Below are positions 54,551-64,000 of a stretch of DNA of 64,000 bases, one piece after another (positions within the stretch are counted from its first letter, which is position 1; the number at the start of each line of letters is the position of its first letter). The notes below the pieces were generated by a model. That model was not told the origin of the DNA. It searched no databases and worked only from the letters and a program-made list of their open reading frames with translations. The stretch is from positions 62,001 to 126,000 of the forward strand of contig MU405214.1 of the NCBI GenBank assembly GCA_022836615.1. The letters are read 5' to 3'. This DNA comes from Annulohypoxylon bovei var. microspora (Eukaryota; Ascomycota; Sordariomycetes; Xylariales; Hypoxylaceae). The position numbers were made by a program, and so were the translations under genes.

Positions 54551-55394
54551 TCCGTGCTTGCTCTTCTCAATGGCGTGTCCGAAGCACAGCACCACAGAGC
54601 AAATTGAGAAGAATTGCGCATATCACAAAATGCAAACCACTCACAAGTGGTCCCCGGTAAGGTGTGCTACTGTGATGCCGTGATCTCGACTTCTTTTTCG
54701 GGCCCTCTCCGTTCAGGCAGATAAGGCGTGTCCGAGTTATGGCAAACCATCCATACGTCCAAAAGCGAAGTAATCTCGCAAAGTCGCAAGACGACTATGC
54801 AGTCAAGCATGGAAAATCTGGAAAATCGAGAAAATCGAATAGCGTCGAGCTTTAGCTCTATCCCTTTGCAGATGTCTTTTTTCCTGCTGCGCTTCTGATT
54901 GGGTAACGCCCGAGTCCTGCAGTCAGCGAGCAATTCCCACTCAGCTGGCTTTTGCATATGCTCGCACAAGGCGTAATTTGGGGTCCTTTCTGCCTTGTTG
55001 CCTGCGTACTTCACCGAGTCGGATTTTGGACCCCAACTCCATCGCTTGCGCTCTTATGCAGCCCTGTGAGCCGCGAACGGTAAGTTAAACGCAGTGCCGA
55101 TAGTAATTACAAGGGCATGCTGGAGGGAGCCTGCCCAGTGGTCACCAATGGCTGGATCTGCTCTTATTAGTCCGCGGTCGTTACCGCTGGTCCTCGCTGG
55201 TCCTAGGGTACAAGTACACCTGCACCTGCATCAGTGCTAAAAGTCCTACATCGTCATATTCAGGGTAGTATATTATTTTCTAGATCTTTCAAAATAAAGT
55301 CATGGATCGGTGGCGATCCACTGGTGCCCCGACCTCTCTCATTTCCTCCAAGAGTTAGTAATTCTCTAGACTAGTCCATACTTCTGCCACAGCA

Positions 55395-58300
55395 ATGGAT
55401 CCAAAAAAGAGCTTTGCCACTACCGAGCCGGCCTCTGTTGATGCTGCTCTATTTGACTTAGACCCGCTGGTCGGGCGGCGTGTAGAGGATCCTCAGGCCT
55501 CTTCTATCCACCCAAGACGGCGGTCACAATCGAGTCTGCGATCAGAATCTGACCCACGGGCGCCTTTGCCCTGCGCGTGAGTAGCTAGCACTATGATTTC
55601 AACATAGTTCTGAGCATACTAACTTGTCAAGGACCCGAGAGATTCCCGGAGAGGATTGTGCGTTACAGAGATTCATAGTCTGGACCGCCATCAAGCGAAA
55701 CAAGTCGGCTCGAATGGTACCCAACGATCGCCTAAGATGCCCTCTTCTTTTGTGTGGAGAACGATTCGACGACCATGAAACGATGCTAAGGCATCTGATC
55801 AAGTGTCAACATCTCAAGACCGGTGAATATTTGTGCTATGACTGCATGAAAGTTGAACGATTCAACGATGAAAAATGCCGGTGTTGTCTAGGCCACCCAA
55901 CTAAGCGAAGGCGGATCATGAACTTGGCGAGGAATTTCTTTTCGAATATCGGCAATAGATCACGAAGGGGCGAGTCTCAACCTAACTTCCAGGACGACGT
56001 TGATATACCTCCACCTAGTTACGATTCTCTCGTAGTCGACCTTGAAGAGCTGAGCCAACAGCAACATCGACAACGACAGCAGGAGCAGCAGCAGCAGCAG
56101 CAGGAGCAAGACCAACAGCAACCACCCCAGTTAGAGTTAAATGGCAATGAGATACACGAGTTAGACTCGATACAAATGCTGCCGACAGCTCAACTCGACT
56201 CTATTAACTACGACACGCGACCTGCAGATATTTCCGCGACTTCAGATCGACATGATGCTACACTAGGAGCTGTGGCAGATCAACAAACGAATAGGTTCTC
56301 ACTACACGCAGGGCACGTAACACGAAACACTGACAAGGACGAGTCTATGCCTCCACCTTCGGGTAGTCGTCGACCTTCTTTAGCCCTGGATACTCACATA
56401 GACCACTACAGGAGCGTTCCTCGTTCGAAGCACCTCTCTCCGAGTTCATCACTCCGATCAACTATGAGTTCGCATAACATATCACCGATTACCCTGTGGA
56501 GCGCAAGTTCGGGCGGCTCTGGAGCCTGGACGATGTGCTCTGGTATCGATACTGCGATGACATCGCCAATAACCCCCTTGAGCCCAGATGGCCCTCCGTC
56601 TGATATTTTAGCATCGACAAAGGCTGCAACCAAAATTCCGACCGAAGACTGCAACTACATGATTGGCAATATGTCTGAACTTCCCGGCGATGACCCACTG
56701 TCTATACCACGTGGCCTCTCCGATCCGTTGTTCTTCTCTTTTGATCCCAAGGATAATTACTCCTGGATGCAATCCGTGGATACAGAGATATCGCTCGCTA
56801 CCTCGGTTAATATGATGTTTGCGGATATCGACCCTAAATCCGCGAGCGTGCCATCTGGGTTTGTTGAGCCTCCACAGCGTGGTCCCGATACTAGGGCTCT
56901 TGTTGAATCAGCTTGGGATGCCTTGGAAGAACACGTATCATCTTCGATATCGAAGTTGTCGCATATTGAGGGAAATCCATTGGTTGAACGACTTCGAACG
57001 CAGTCACCGAAAGCTATAGCATTAAGTGGCCTTTCAAGCCTAAGAAGTGTGCTTCAGGGCAACGATCTCACGGACCCGCTCGATTATGTCTGTTTTGTTC
57101 ATCTTATATACGCCTTCTCGCTTGTAATCCACGAAAAGGAACTCGCTGCTCGTTGCGATTTGCTATACCAACAAGCACTTGCCTACCGACGCTTCATCAA
57201 CCCAGCTCAGCTCGAATACTATACGCAGATTGCGACAATTATCTGGCAGCCAGACGACCGGTCCCTAACCCAAAGAATCTCTCTGCCTGGGTTATCTAGT
57301 GGCAAGGGTAAAGAGCGTGAGCATCTTGCAAGTCCGAGGATCAATGTAGAAACCGATCCCCTTGTTGCGGTGGGACAGAACTTTCTTGATGGTAAGTTAC
57401 GTCCTCAAGTGCTAGATATACAATCCCACTAATAGCGATAGACATTGAACAATCTGTCATAAGTAGTAGCTCAGAGAAGCCTATTGAGGTTCATGCATCT
57501 GAACTTTGGTCTACACACCATATCGATTTTCAGCCAGATTCATCACACGATAGTCCTTTCACTATAACGGTCGACTATATAATTCGGTGTCTGGATGCAA
57601 AATTCTCCAACTTCAAAACGCTGCTCTCGAAACTTAGAGAAATCGGACAAAGGGTTCGTGCCGGTCACATTACCACCGTTCGTAAGCTCGAACTCGCAAT
57701 ATTACAAGCTGGCAAGGTAAGTCTCCAAGAACTCTTTTTCTACAGTCAGATAGATCAGCTCAAAGCGGAATATGCGATTGTTTCTCGGTTGACAATTCGA
57801 GTTGTTTTAACGCGATGGCTAACGTTAGAAATTGGCAGAATTCTTTGGAATCCTCTGACATCTTTGATGAATTTATTCCTCATGTTAGGAGACTTTGCAG
57901 TCCTATTTACTCGGAACAGGGATTTCCGAGGGCAAAATATCAAATTCTAGCAGTATCACTAGTAGAGACTATGATTCAAAGCATTTCGCCCGATTCGCAA
58001 AGCACACAGGAATCAGGCTCGTTTCCATATGGCGACTTTCTCGAGAATCTGCACGAAACCTTTACTGACCCGAGTAATGATGACTTCCTTATTCCCCTAG
58101 ACACGGGTGCTTCTCAGCAAAGCCAGGCAGACCTTTCAAGCACCCGCAGCTTTGACGCGATGGTTGACCCCAATAATCTTCTCCCTAATACTCGACAACC
58201 GGCTACTACCTCGACATCCTTCCCCTCGACCGCCTCTCTCGCTAGCACACCTACCAGCTCTTTCACCGCCTCGCCTCATATTTTACCAATTATTTCTAGA

Positions 58301-58636
58301 GCCCCGCCGAAGATTTCAACGCCAGGTCGCGCTGGAGCAAGCCCCAAACCAATGTCATCTACGATCCAGAAAGTAGAAGCGGAAGATTGCTGCGATATCT
58401 GTGGATATCGCCCGAAGGGCGATCCGCAATGGTTCAAAGGAAGCATGGCAAAACACAAGAAGATGCAACACGCAACGGGGCCGCCAATTATTTACAAGTG
58501 CCCCTATCCCGGGTGCAACAGTCAGTACAAGAACCGCCAGGATAATCTGCGTCAGCACCAGATAGAGAAAAACCACTGGGTTGGGGATGAAGCATCTCGA
58601 AGACCTAGTAAAAGGGCGAGGACTTCGCCGAGCTAG
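55395..58636 (+). CDS. Large C2H2 zinc-finger protein (putative transcription factor)
   Basis: Four exons (55395-55576, 55632-57391, 57442-57716, 57839-58636), introns of 55, 50 and 122 bp, give 1,004 residues. Near the N terminus (about 80-150) is a Cys/His-rich module: LRCPLLLCGERFDDHETMLRH, then C..C and CRCC groups. A glutamine-rich tract lies at about 195-220. The middle is disordered, with a helical region at about 590-720 (LYQQALAYRRFINPAQLEYY). The C terminus holds two further C2H2 fingers: CDICGYRPKGDPQWFKGSMA with its HKKMQH, and CPYPGCNSQYKNRQDNLRQH, followed by a basic tail (RRPSKRARTSPS) that can serve as a nuclear localisation signal. The last acceptor (GGCAG at 57838) is chosen because a nearer CTAG (GTTAG) breaks the frame. 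A nuclear regulator is likely; its targets are unknown. Confidence 0.85.
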
Positions 58637-60330
58637 ATATATCGACCGCACGAAGAAAATATGGTTATCAAGAAGACAAGAATATATACGACATGAAATT
58701 TTTGCATTAGCTAGGTGTTTGGATTTGATATTATGGGCGGCGACCTTTGGCAACTTCACTTCTCCAAAAAGCCTTCATTACCTATCTACGCTTCTCATAA
58801 CTTGGATAGGAGTTCGGGACGGGATGACTAGAGATACCACCAAGTTTACAGTAGAGATAGAATTAGGTTGGAGAACGCCTTTAGTAAGTTATATAACTAC
58901 AGCTAGTCTGGATATATACAAAAATCATGATCATCTTTCTTTATGGCGTCTTTACTCTGTTGACTAGAAGTGTTTTGATGTCTTCAACAGAAATTGCTTA
59001 CATCGCCTTCGACGTGAAGCCTCTGTACCTGGAATCTAGCCCAAGTTCTTGCTAAAGGCAATGTACGTAAGTCGGAATAGCTTCCTAACAGGACCGAGAT
59101 TGGAGGCCCAGCCATCTACCCCGGTTAGGATAGGAGACGGGGAGAATCTACGGATCGGGGGTGGCAGGGGGCAAGGGGCAGGGCATAATTTACTCTTCAT
59201 TACACAATCAACCAGTTAAACACTTAGAACAACTATACTTACACGGCTAGGGCTAAAAATCCTGTTCCGCGCTACGCTATTGGGAGGTATCCGGACAACG
59301 CCGTGGGAGGGAGCATGCACCATCCCATTCAAAGAAGATAGATAAAAAAGGAGAGGAAAGAAAGGAAAGAGAAAGAGAGAGAACAGTATCCGGATCCTTC
59401 AGGAAGCGCTTCCCGCGTACGTAAGCCCCCCTGTGGTGTGTTATGCTGTGTCTCCCCCCACTGGGTAACCCTCACTAATATATCTCCGGTCAGCCTTACG
59501 GGAGCATGGATTCCTGAAGGAGCGGCACGATGCTACCTCGGCCGCGCTAGCGACGTAGGTAATCTGATCTGATCGGGAGCCCAGCCCTACAACTCGCGAG
59601 GTAATTGGCAATTGCTAATTGATGACGGCCTCGAAAAAACCTGGCGAGAACTTGGTACGATGGCCGTAGAGCATGGGTCCTGCGGTGGCATGAAGGGGTC
59701 CTCGGGAGAAGTAGGAGTTCTCGTTGGAAGGGGATAGAGGTGGAGGCCTGTTTGTTGGAGAGGCGAGTTTCATATGCAGGGACGAATGCTCTTGGTTTAC
59801 ATTCTATGTGGTTCTTCGAATATTGGGGGTCAAATTTGATTTCCCTGATGTCGTTCTACTTTATCCTTGGGCTGCGGGATATGCGGCCAGGGTAACGCGG
59901 ATTCAGCTTAGAATACATTGTGGGGATGCTAAGTGGCTGTCAATACGACTGATGAACTGCATCGTTGGTGAACCATTCGTTGCGAGGTTTCTGCAATGTT
60001 GAATTGATGCTGATAGGTTGGGATTGAAATTTCAACTTGGGATTTTCTCGATAAAGAACTCGCCATAAAGACCAAATGCTCACATTGGGGTATATATCCT
60101 CCTAACGCCGTTATGACGGCAGCTGTTTAGAAAATTTGCCTGTTCCTGCTCTTATTTATGTCTAGTGTAACTACCTGAAGGTAGAATAGACTTGTCTTCC
60201 GCTTCTCGTTTATTCACCATGCTAGTAACAGCTACGTAGCTATCATCATGCTCGAATAACGCTTGTTAAAGCCATTCGATAACGCTCCCCTGCCAAATAT
60301 ATGGATCGGGATGTACCCGAATGATGGGGT
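58637..60330. other. Intergenic, no gene seen
   Basis: About 1.7 kb. A 92-codon plus ORF at 59724-60002 has no features. Contains a G-rich four-tract sequence at 59157-59183 (possible G-quadruplex) and a purine-only stretch near 59343-59384. Confidence 0.5.
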
Positions 60331-61348
60331 CTACGATTTGTTAGTCACCGGGGAGTCAGAGACTTGCTGCTTCCAGGACTTACTTCGGAACCCAACTCTG
60401 TAGGCGTATTCGAGGTCAATGACCCAATGTTCCCAGCGGATCAAGCCTGGCCTCAAGCCATGTTTAAATTCGAAATAGCTGAGCTAGGGGATTGTGAGTG
60501 ATAGTACTATGACTTACTTGGTTCAGGACCCCTACCTTCTCTATAAGCTTTTCATAGTCTTCTAGTTCGTAGAACCATAAATTATGTCTCGTAACGTTAG
60601 AAAGCTTGAACATGATTTGGAGGCGGACGAGTGAGTTTCTCTCAGACCAAGCATTAAGCACGTCGTGTAGCAGTTCAAGCCAAACCTTTCCGCTTCTGAA
60701 GTCTGTATTCTCGCCAAGCGGGATTTTGATTTGTACAAATCGAATATTCTGTAAAGTAGACCTGCTAATGAAGTTGACTAAGGAGAGGGGTGACGGGTTG
60801 CCCATGATCCACGGTGGGATGCGGTCGATGATGAAGGGTTGGAGGTACAAGAGGCTTAGTGCTTCTCGTGTTATCTGCTTGCAGAGAAGCAGAATAGTGG
60901 GGGTCCGAAGGGTAAACTTAGAATAACGCGAGACTTTAGTATTGAGAGAGCGTGGTCGTAGTTCAATCTTAGATATAGCCTTCTCTCTCTGGTCGTAGTA
61001 GTAGTCGTATAAGCTTCGACATGAGGGATAGTCAATAGCATATTGATATATCATATTACGTATCTCGGGAGGAAAAGTTGTAAGAAAGGCATAACATCGC
61101 TGATGAGGGATTCGGCGTGGCTCCGGCTCTATTGCGGGGCTGCTGAAGAGAAATGCCGGAAGGGAAGCCAAAGCCGAAGTTCGATCGGCCTCTGAAATGT
61201 GGAGTATCACGGGCCTCGGAGACGGCATCTCGGAGATGAATCTAGCCCGGGCGACAGGATCTTTAGATGCCTTGTATACTTTATTGCGGCCTCGATGTTG
61301 CATCACCCTCCAATCAGTAAGTCTTCTGCGGCTCTCAACCCCGGCCAT
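60331..61348 (-). CDS. 2EXR / F-box-like domain protein
   Basis: Two minus-strand exons, 61348-60536 and 60483-60331, with a 52-bp intron, give 321 residues. The core CYAFLTTFPPEIRNMIYQYAID is the 2EXR/F-box-like motif found in many fungal proteins of unknown role, followed by TILLLCKQITREALSLLYLQ, the usual second motif. Reading past the donor gives a short unrelated tail; using GTAGGG (60535) and CCTAG (60484) instead gives LSYFEFKHGLRPGLIRWEHW, a tail in keeping with the family. A second donor GTAAGT 18 bases downstream is in the same frame but would leave a 34-bp intron, too short. The N terminus (MAGVESRRRLTDWRVMQH) is basic. Probably a protein-interaction adaptor. Confidence 0.75.
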
Positions 61349-63612
61349 GATGTTGGCGAGCCAGGAAATTGGCGTCAGCTACCTACAAGGGCCACAGGGC
61401 TGTATCTCAATAAAAACCGGGATAAGGTAGCCAGGCTCCTGGTAGTCAATAGTGTCGAAACCTAACCCATCACACCATCCGTGCCTGGCCTGGGCGGGTG
61501 ACAGTATCTTGATGTTTTGATATTGACTGTTGAGTAAAGCTGACGCCCAATTAGTGGCGTTGAGTTGAACCCGACCAACTGCCAGCCTCACTTTAGCCAC
61601 TCAGGTACGTACAACAAATAGGCAGGCACAGTATGTATTTTTAAGTTTACCTGAGTACCTAAGTACCTATGTACGTATTTGAGCATGTATGTACCGACAT
61701 CAATTGTAGATGCCCAAGCTCAGCTCAACTCAAATTAAAATTATTATTTCAGCTGTGGGAATATCTTGAGAAGGATATTGCAAAGTTGCAACCACGCAAG
61801 AATAAAACCTTGAAATTAAGTAGCTGCTTTTCTTTTAGAAAAGTTCAGGCTAATCCCGAAAGTCAATTCCCCGAAGCTACCTACATATCCATTAACGAAG
61901 AAATTTCTTACGAGGCTGGGAAATACCTAGGTAATTTCTAAGAAAGCAGGCAGAAAAGCCAAAGAGCAAAGCAAAAAAGGGGACCTGGGATATTTGCTTT
62001 TTTCTGGAATTGACATTGTCTAAAATTTTCGATGTAGCATGCGGGTATGCACAGGACAGATGTGTGGACATGATTAGGCACGTTCGCAGCAATGTCGACA
62101 AGTCGATTTTGAGTGCTCAATGGCTCAATGGTCAATGGTCAATGTACACGTCCTGAAATATAGTACATACAGTGATGCGCGTCTCGATGTTACACTTAGA
62201 CTGTATGTGGGTGAATAACCGCTTCAGGCCAATGGTATCGGTGTGTACGGACTCCATGAAATAGTGTACGTGTAAGTAGCAAACAACAGGTCGATATCTT
62301 CCTTGAAGGGAAACACGAGACACATCAGCTGGTATATAAAAGAAAAATCCTAGAGTTTAGTTTTCTAACTGTAACTAAGCATAACTTGACGTTATTATAT
62401 ACCGATTAGAGAAATTTAAGTTAAACTTTTCATCGAGCTATATCTGGTATTAAATATAGTGCTTATTTCTAAGTTTATTTTTACTACATCTCAATATCTA
62501 TGTAAGTACATAAATATAAACATTACATTATGTATATATTTTTATGTAAATGTATTACCTAAGTTGGGTAGGTACTTATATGTGAAAATTGAAACAACCC
62601 TTAGAACTAACCTTCTCCAATTGGTGCAGCTTAGAATTAGCGTTCATTAATAGGAAAACCATTATTAGCTGTACTTACTTAGGTACTTGGTATTACCTAG
62701 CTACACAGAGGTCACAGACTCACAACGCATGTACTTATGGACTCGCACCAAGTACAACTATACCCGCTGTTTAAAAATACCTACCAGTGAAGTTTAGGTG
62801 TTGGGTCAGATCCTTACGTGTACACTCCTCATGTATTTTAAGGTACAAGTGATGACTGTTTTCTAGCTAGATGAACAAGCTGTCATTAGGTAGTCATATC
62901 GGGGCCTCGGGTCTGGACCAAAGATGGATCGTGTGCGCAGATGCGCTACAAAGTTGTGCTGTCTTTCTTGGCGAAGGCAGTTGCATTTTGTTGCATTTCT
63001 CACCCTCCCCCCCGACGAAAAACCCCTCCGTCGTTTCCTCGATTTCTTTTTCCTGCCTTAAGACTTAACACACTTAACTCGGTTCAGCTTAGTGCGTTTC
63101 TACTTTCTACAAGAAAAGGTAGATCGATCTTTTACACACTCCCATCACACTTCCTAGTCTTCCCGTCTTCCCACCAAGTTTCCCACACACACAAACGCGC
63201 ACGCTGTTGAGACCCGAAATCCACATCCAATCCACACACATCGGTTTCTCTTCAACCACACCCTCGCCCGTTCCATCTGTTTCCCACCCTTGTTTCTCTT
63301 GTTTAAGCCCTGGTGAGCTTGGTGAGCCTTATCATGTTGACCGTGTCGTGATATTTCCACACCCGCCACATTTTCCCCCTACATTACCTTAACGACCTTA
63401 CATATTGTATCTGCCATTACCGGCCAGGGTTGACGGGTTGACATCACATCGTGCCCATCCTAGCTTCTAGCTTGCTAGTGCTAGGCTCACTGTCGTTGTA
63501 TTCTGGGTCCCCTCTGACATCTTCCTTTCGCCTTTTGTTCATTTTAGTCGATAGCGTTTGTAGTCATTTGTTCCCGATTTCCGCCTCCCGCTTTCCTTTC
63601 CTTCCCTCCGTC
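61349..63612. other. Intergenic and long leader of the right-edge gene
   Basis: No gene is supported. The section at about 62340-62780 is strongly AT-rich. From about 63000 to 63612 the sequence is CT-rich with many C/T runs, few A, and reads like the 5' UTR/promoter of the gene that starts at 63613. ORFs at 61669-61941 and 62941-63210 are not convincing. Confidence 0.5.
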
Positions 63613-64000
63613 ATGTCCGCCTTGGGCCAGGCCGGGTCCAATCCCCATACCCATCCGGGCCTGACCTTCCCTCATGTCAACGGACTCAGACGCGGATATC
63701 AATCCTCACATTCGTCTACGCCGCCTAAACCTTCTCCGACGCCGCAGCAACATCAGTCTCCATACCAACCCGCCCAGTATACTCCTCAGCAGCCTCCACA
63801 GACAGCCTATCCGCAACATCTCTTTCAGAGCACTACTCCGTCTCCGGTGCCTAACGTCGTCAGCGTACCGAATCTAACAAATCTACCAAATGGAAACTCG
63901 AGGCATACCCCCGTCCAGGCTGCTCAGCATGCCCAAGTTGCCGTGCAGGCCGTCCGCCAGGTTCAGCATCAACACCAGCACCAGCACCCACATCAACACC
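63613..64000 (+). CDS. 5' end of a Gln/His/Pro-rich protein (3' truncated by window)
   Basis: From the ATG at 63613 (MSALGQAGSNPHTHPG) the frame is open for 129 codons to the window edge. Composition is dominated by Pro, Gln, Ser and His (TPPKPSPTPQQHQSPYQP, later an HQHQHQHPHQH end), which suggests the disordered N terminus of a transcriptional regulator or RNA-binding protein. Only the start is visible, so no domain can be named. The long CT-rich leader in front and good start context (CCGTCATGTC) support it as a real gene. Confidence 0.65.
   Translation, partial: MSALGQAGSNPHTHPGLTFPHVNGLRRGYQSSHSSTPPKPSPTPQQHQSPYQPAQYTPQQPPQTAYPQHLFQSTTPSPVPNVVSVPNLTNLPNGNSRHTPVQAAQHAQVAVQAVRQVQHQHQHQHPHQH

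Larger units (their letters stand above)
51708..55394. other. Gene-poor 3.7-kb intergenic region
   Basis: The longest stretch without a supported gene. A minus ORF at 51987-52202 ends in a good donor (GTAAGT at about 52024-52019) and could be a lost or very small exon, but I could not place a partner. ORFs at 52923-53342 and 54667-55014 have no family features and unusual composition. Three short tandem repeats are listed separately. Part is probably promoter for the C2H2 gene. Confidence 0.5.

Noticed and set aside
54667..55014. 115-codon minus-strand ORF
   Set aside because: Contains repeat-like FSRFSRFS, no domain, no nearby splice pattern.
59724..60002. 92-codon plus-strand ORF
   Set aside because: No family features; isolated.
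1..64000. Secondary-metabolite cluster or CRISPR-like array
   Set aside because: No PKS, NRPS, terpene synthase or P450 core gene and no regular repeat-spacer array were found.

Overview
The window looks like a gene-dense stretch of a filamentous ascomycete genome (Pezizomycotina, most likely a Sordariomycete; Xylariales is only a guess). The clues are many short GT-AG introns of about 50-150 bp with CTAAC/CTAAT-like branch points, a HET-domain gene, a secreted AA9 lytic polysaccharide monooxygenase, a variant histone H4, and intergenic DNA sprinkled with TACCTAGGTA-type palindromes. There is no operon logic and I see no biosynthetic gene cluster. Exon structures were built by hand: reading frames on both sides of each intron were required to match and the summed exon lengths to divide by three.

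Left part (1-18 kb): the 3' end of an unrecognised lysine-rich protein gene, an F-box protein, an ABM-like dimeric alpha/beta-barrel protein, a large P4-type phospholipid flippase on the minus strand, VPS9 (Rab5 exchange factor with a CUE domain and a GC-AG intron), a short GC-rich HET-domain gene and an aminoglycoside-phosphotransferase-like kinase.

Middle part (18-36 kb): a small orphan ORF, a secreted SMP-30/gluconolactonase-like enzyme with seven exons, a NAD-dependent sugar-epimerase-like dehydrogenase, an RNase-H-like orphan, an NCS1 (uracil/allantoin class) permease, a second F-box protein, a secreted alpha/beta hydrolase, a 666-bp foldback MITE with 57-bp perfect terminal inverted repeats and 9-bp target duplications, and cystathionine gamma-lyase.

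Right part (36-64 kb): AA9 LPMO, mitochondrial Hsp10 (its first coding exon is only the ATG), a HAL4/SAT4-type protein kinase, mitochondrial ribosomal protein L11 divergent from SVF1, a divergent histone H4 variant with six introns, a membrane GNAT acetyltransferase, a 1,004-residue C2H2 zinc-finger protein, a 2EXR/F-box-like protein, and the 5' end of a Q/H/P-rich protein running off the window.

Functional themes are housekeeping (mitochondrial proteostasis and translation, endosomal traffic, membrane asymmetry, sulfur amino acids, ion-transport kinase) mixed with accessory genes (HET, AA9, secreted hydrolases, APH-like kinase). The most notable items are the foldback MITE, the H4 variant, the ATG-only exon of HSP10 and the truncated HET gene. 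Four genes (ABM, HET, epimerase, alpha/beta hydrolase) are visibly much richer in G+C than their neighbours.
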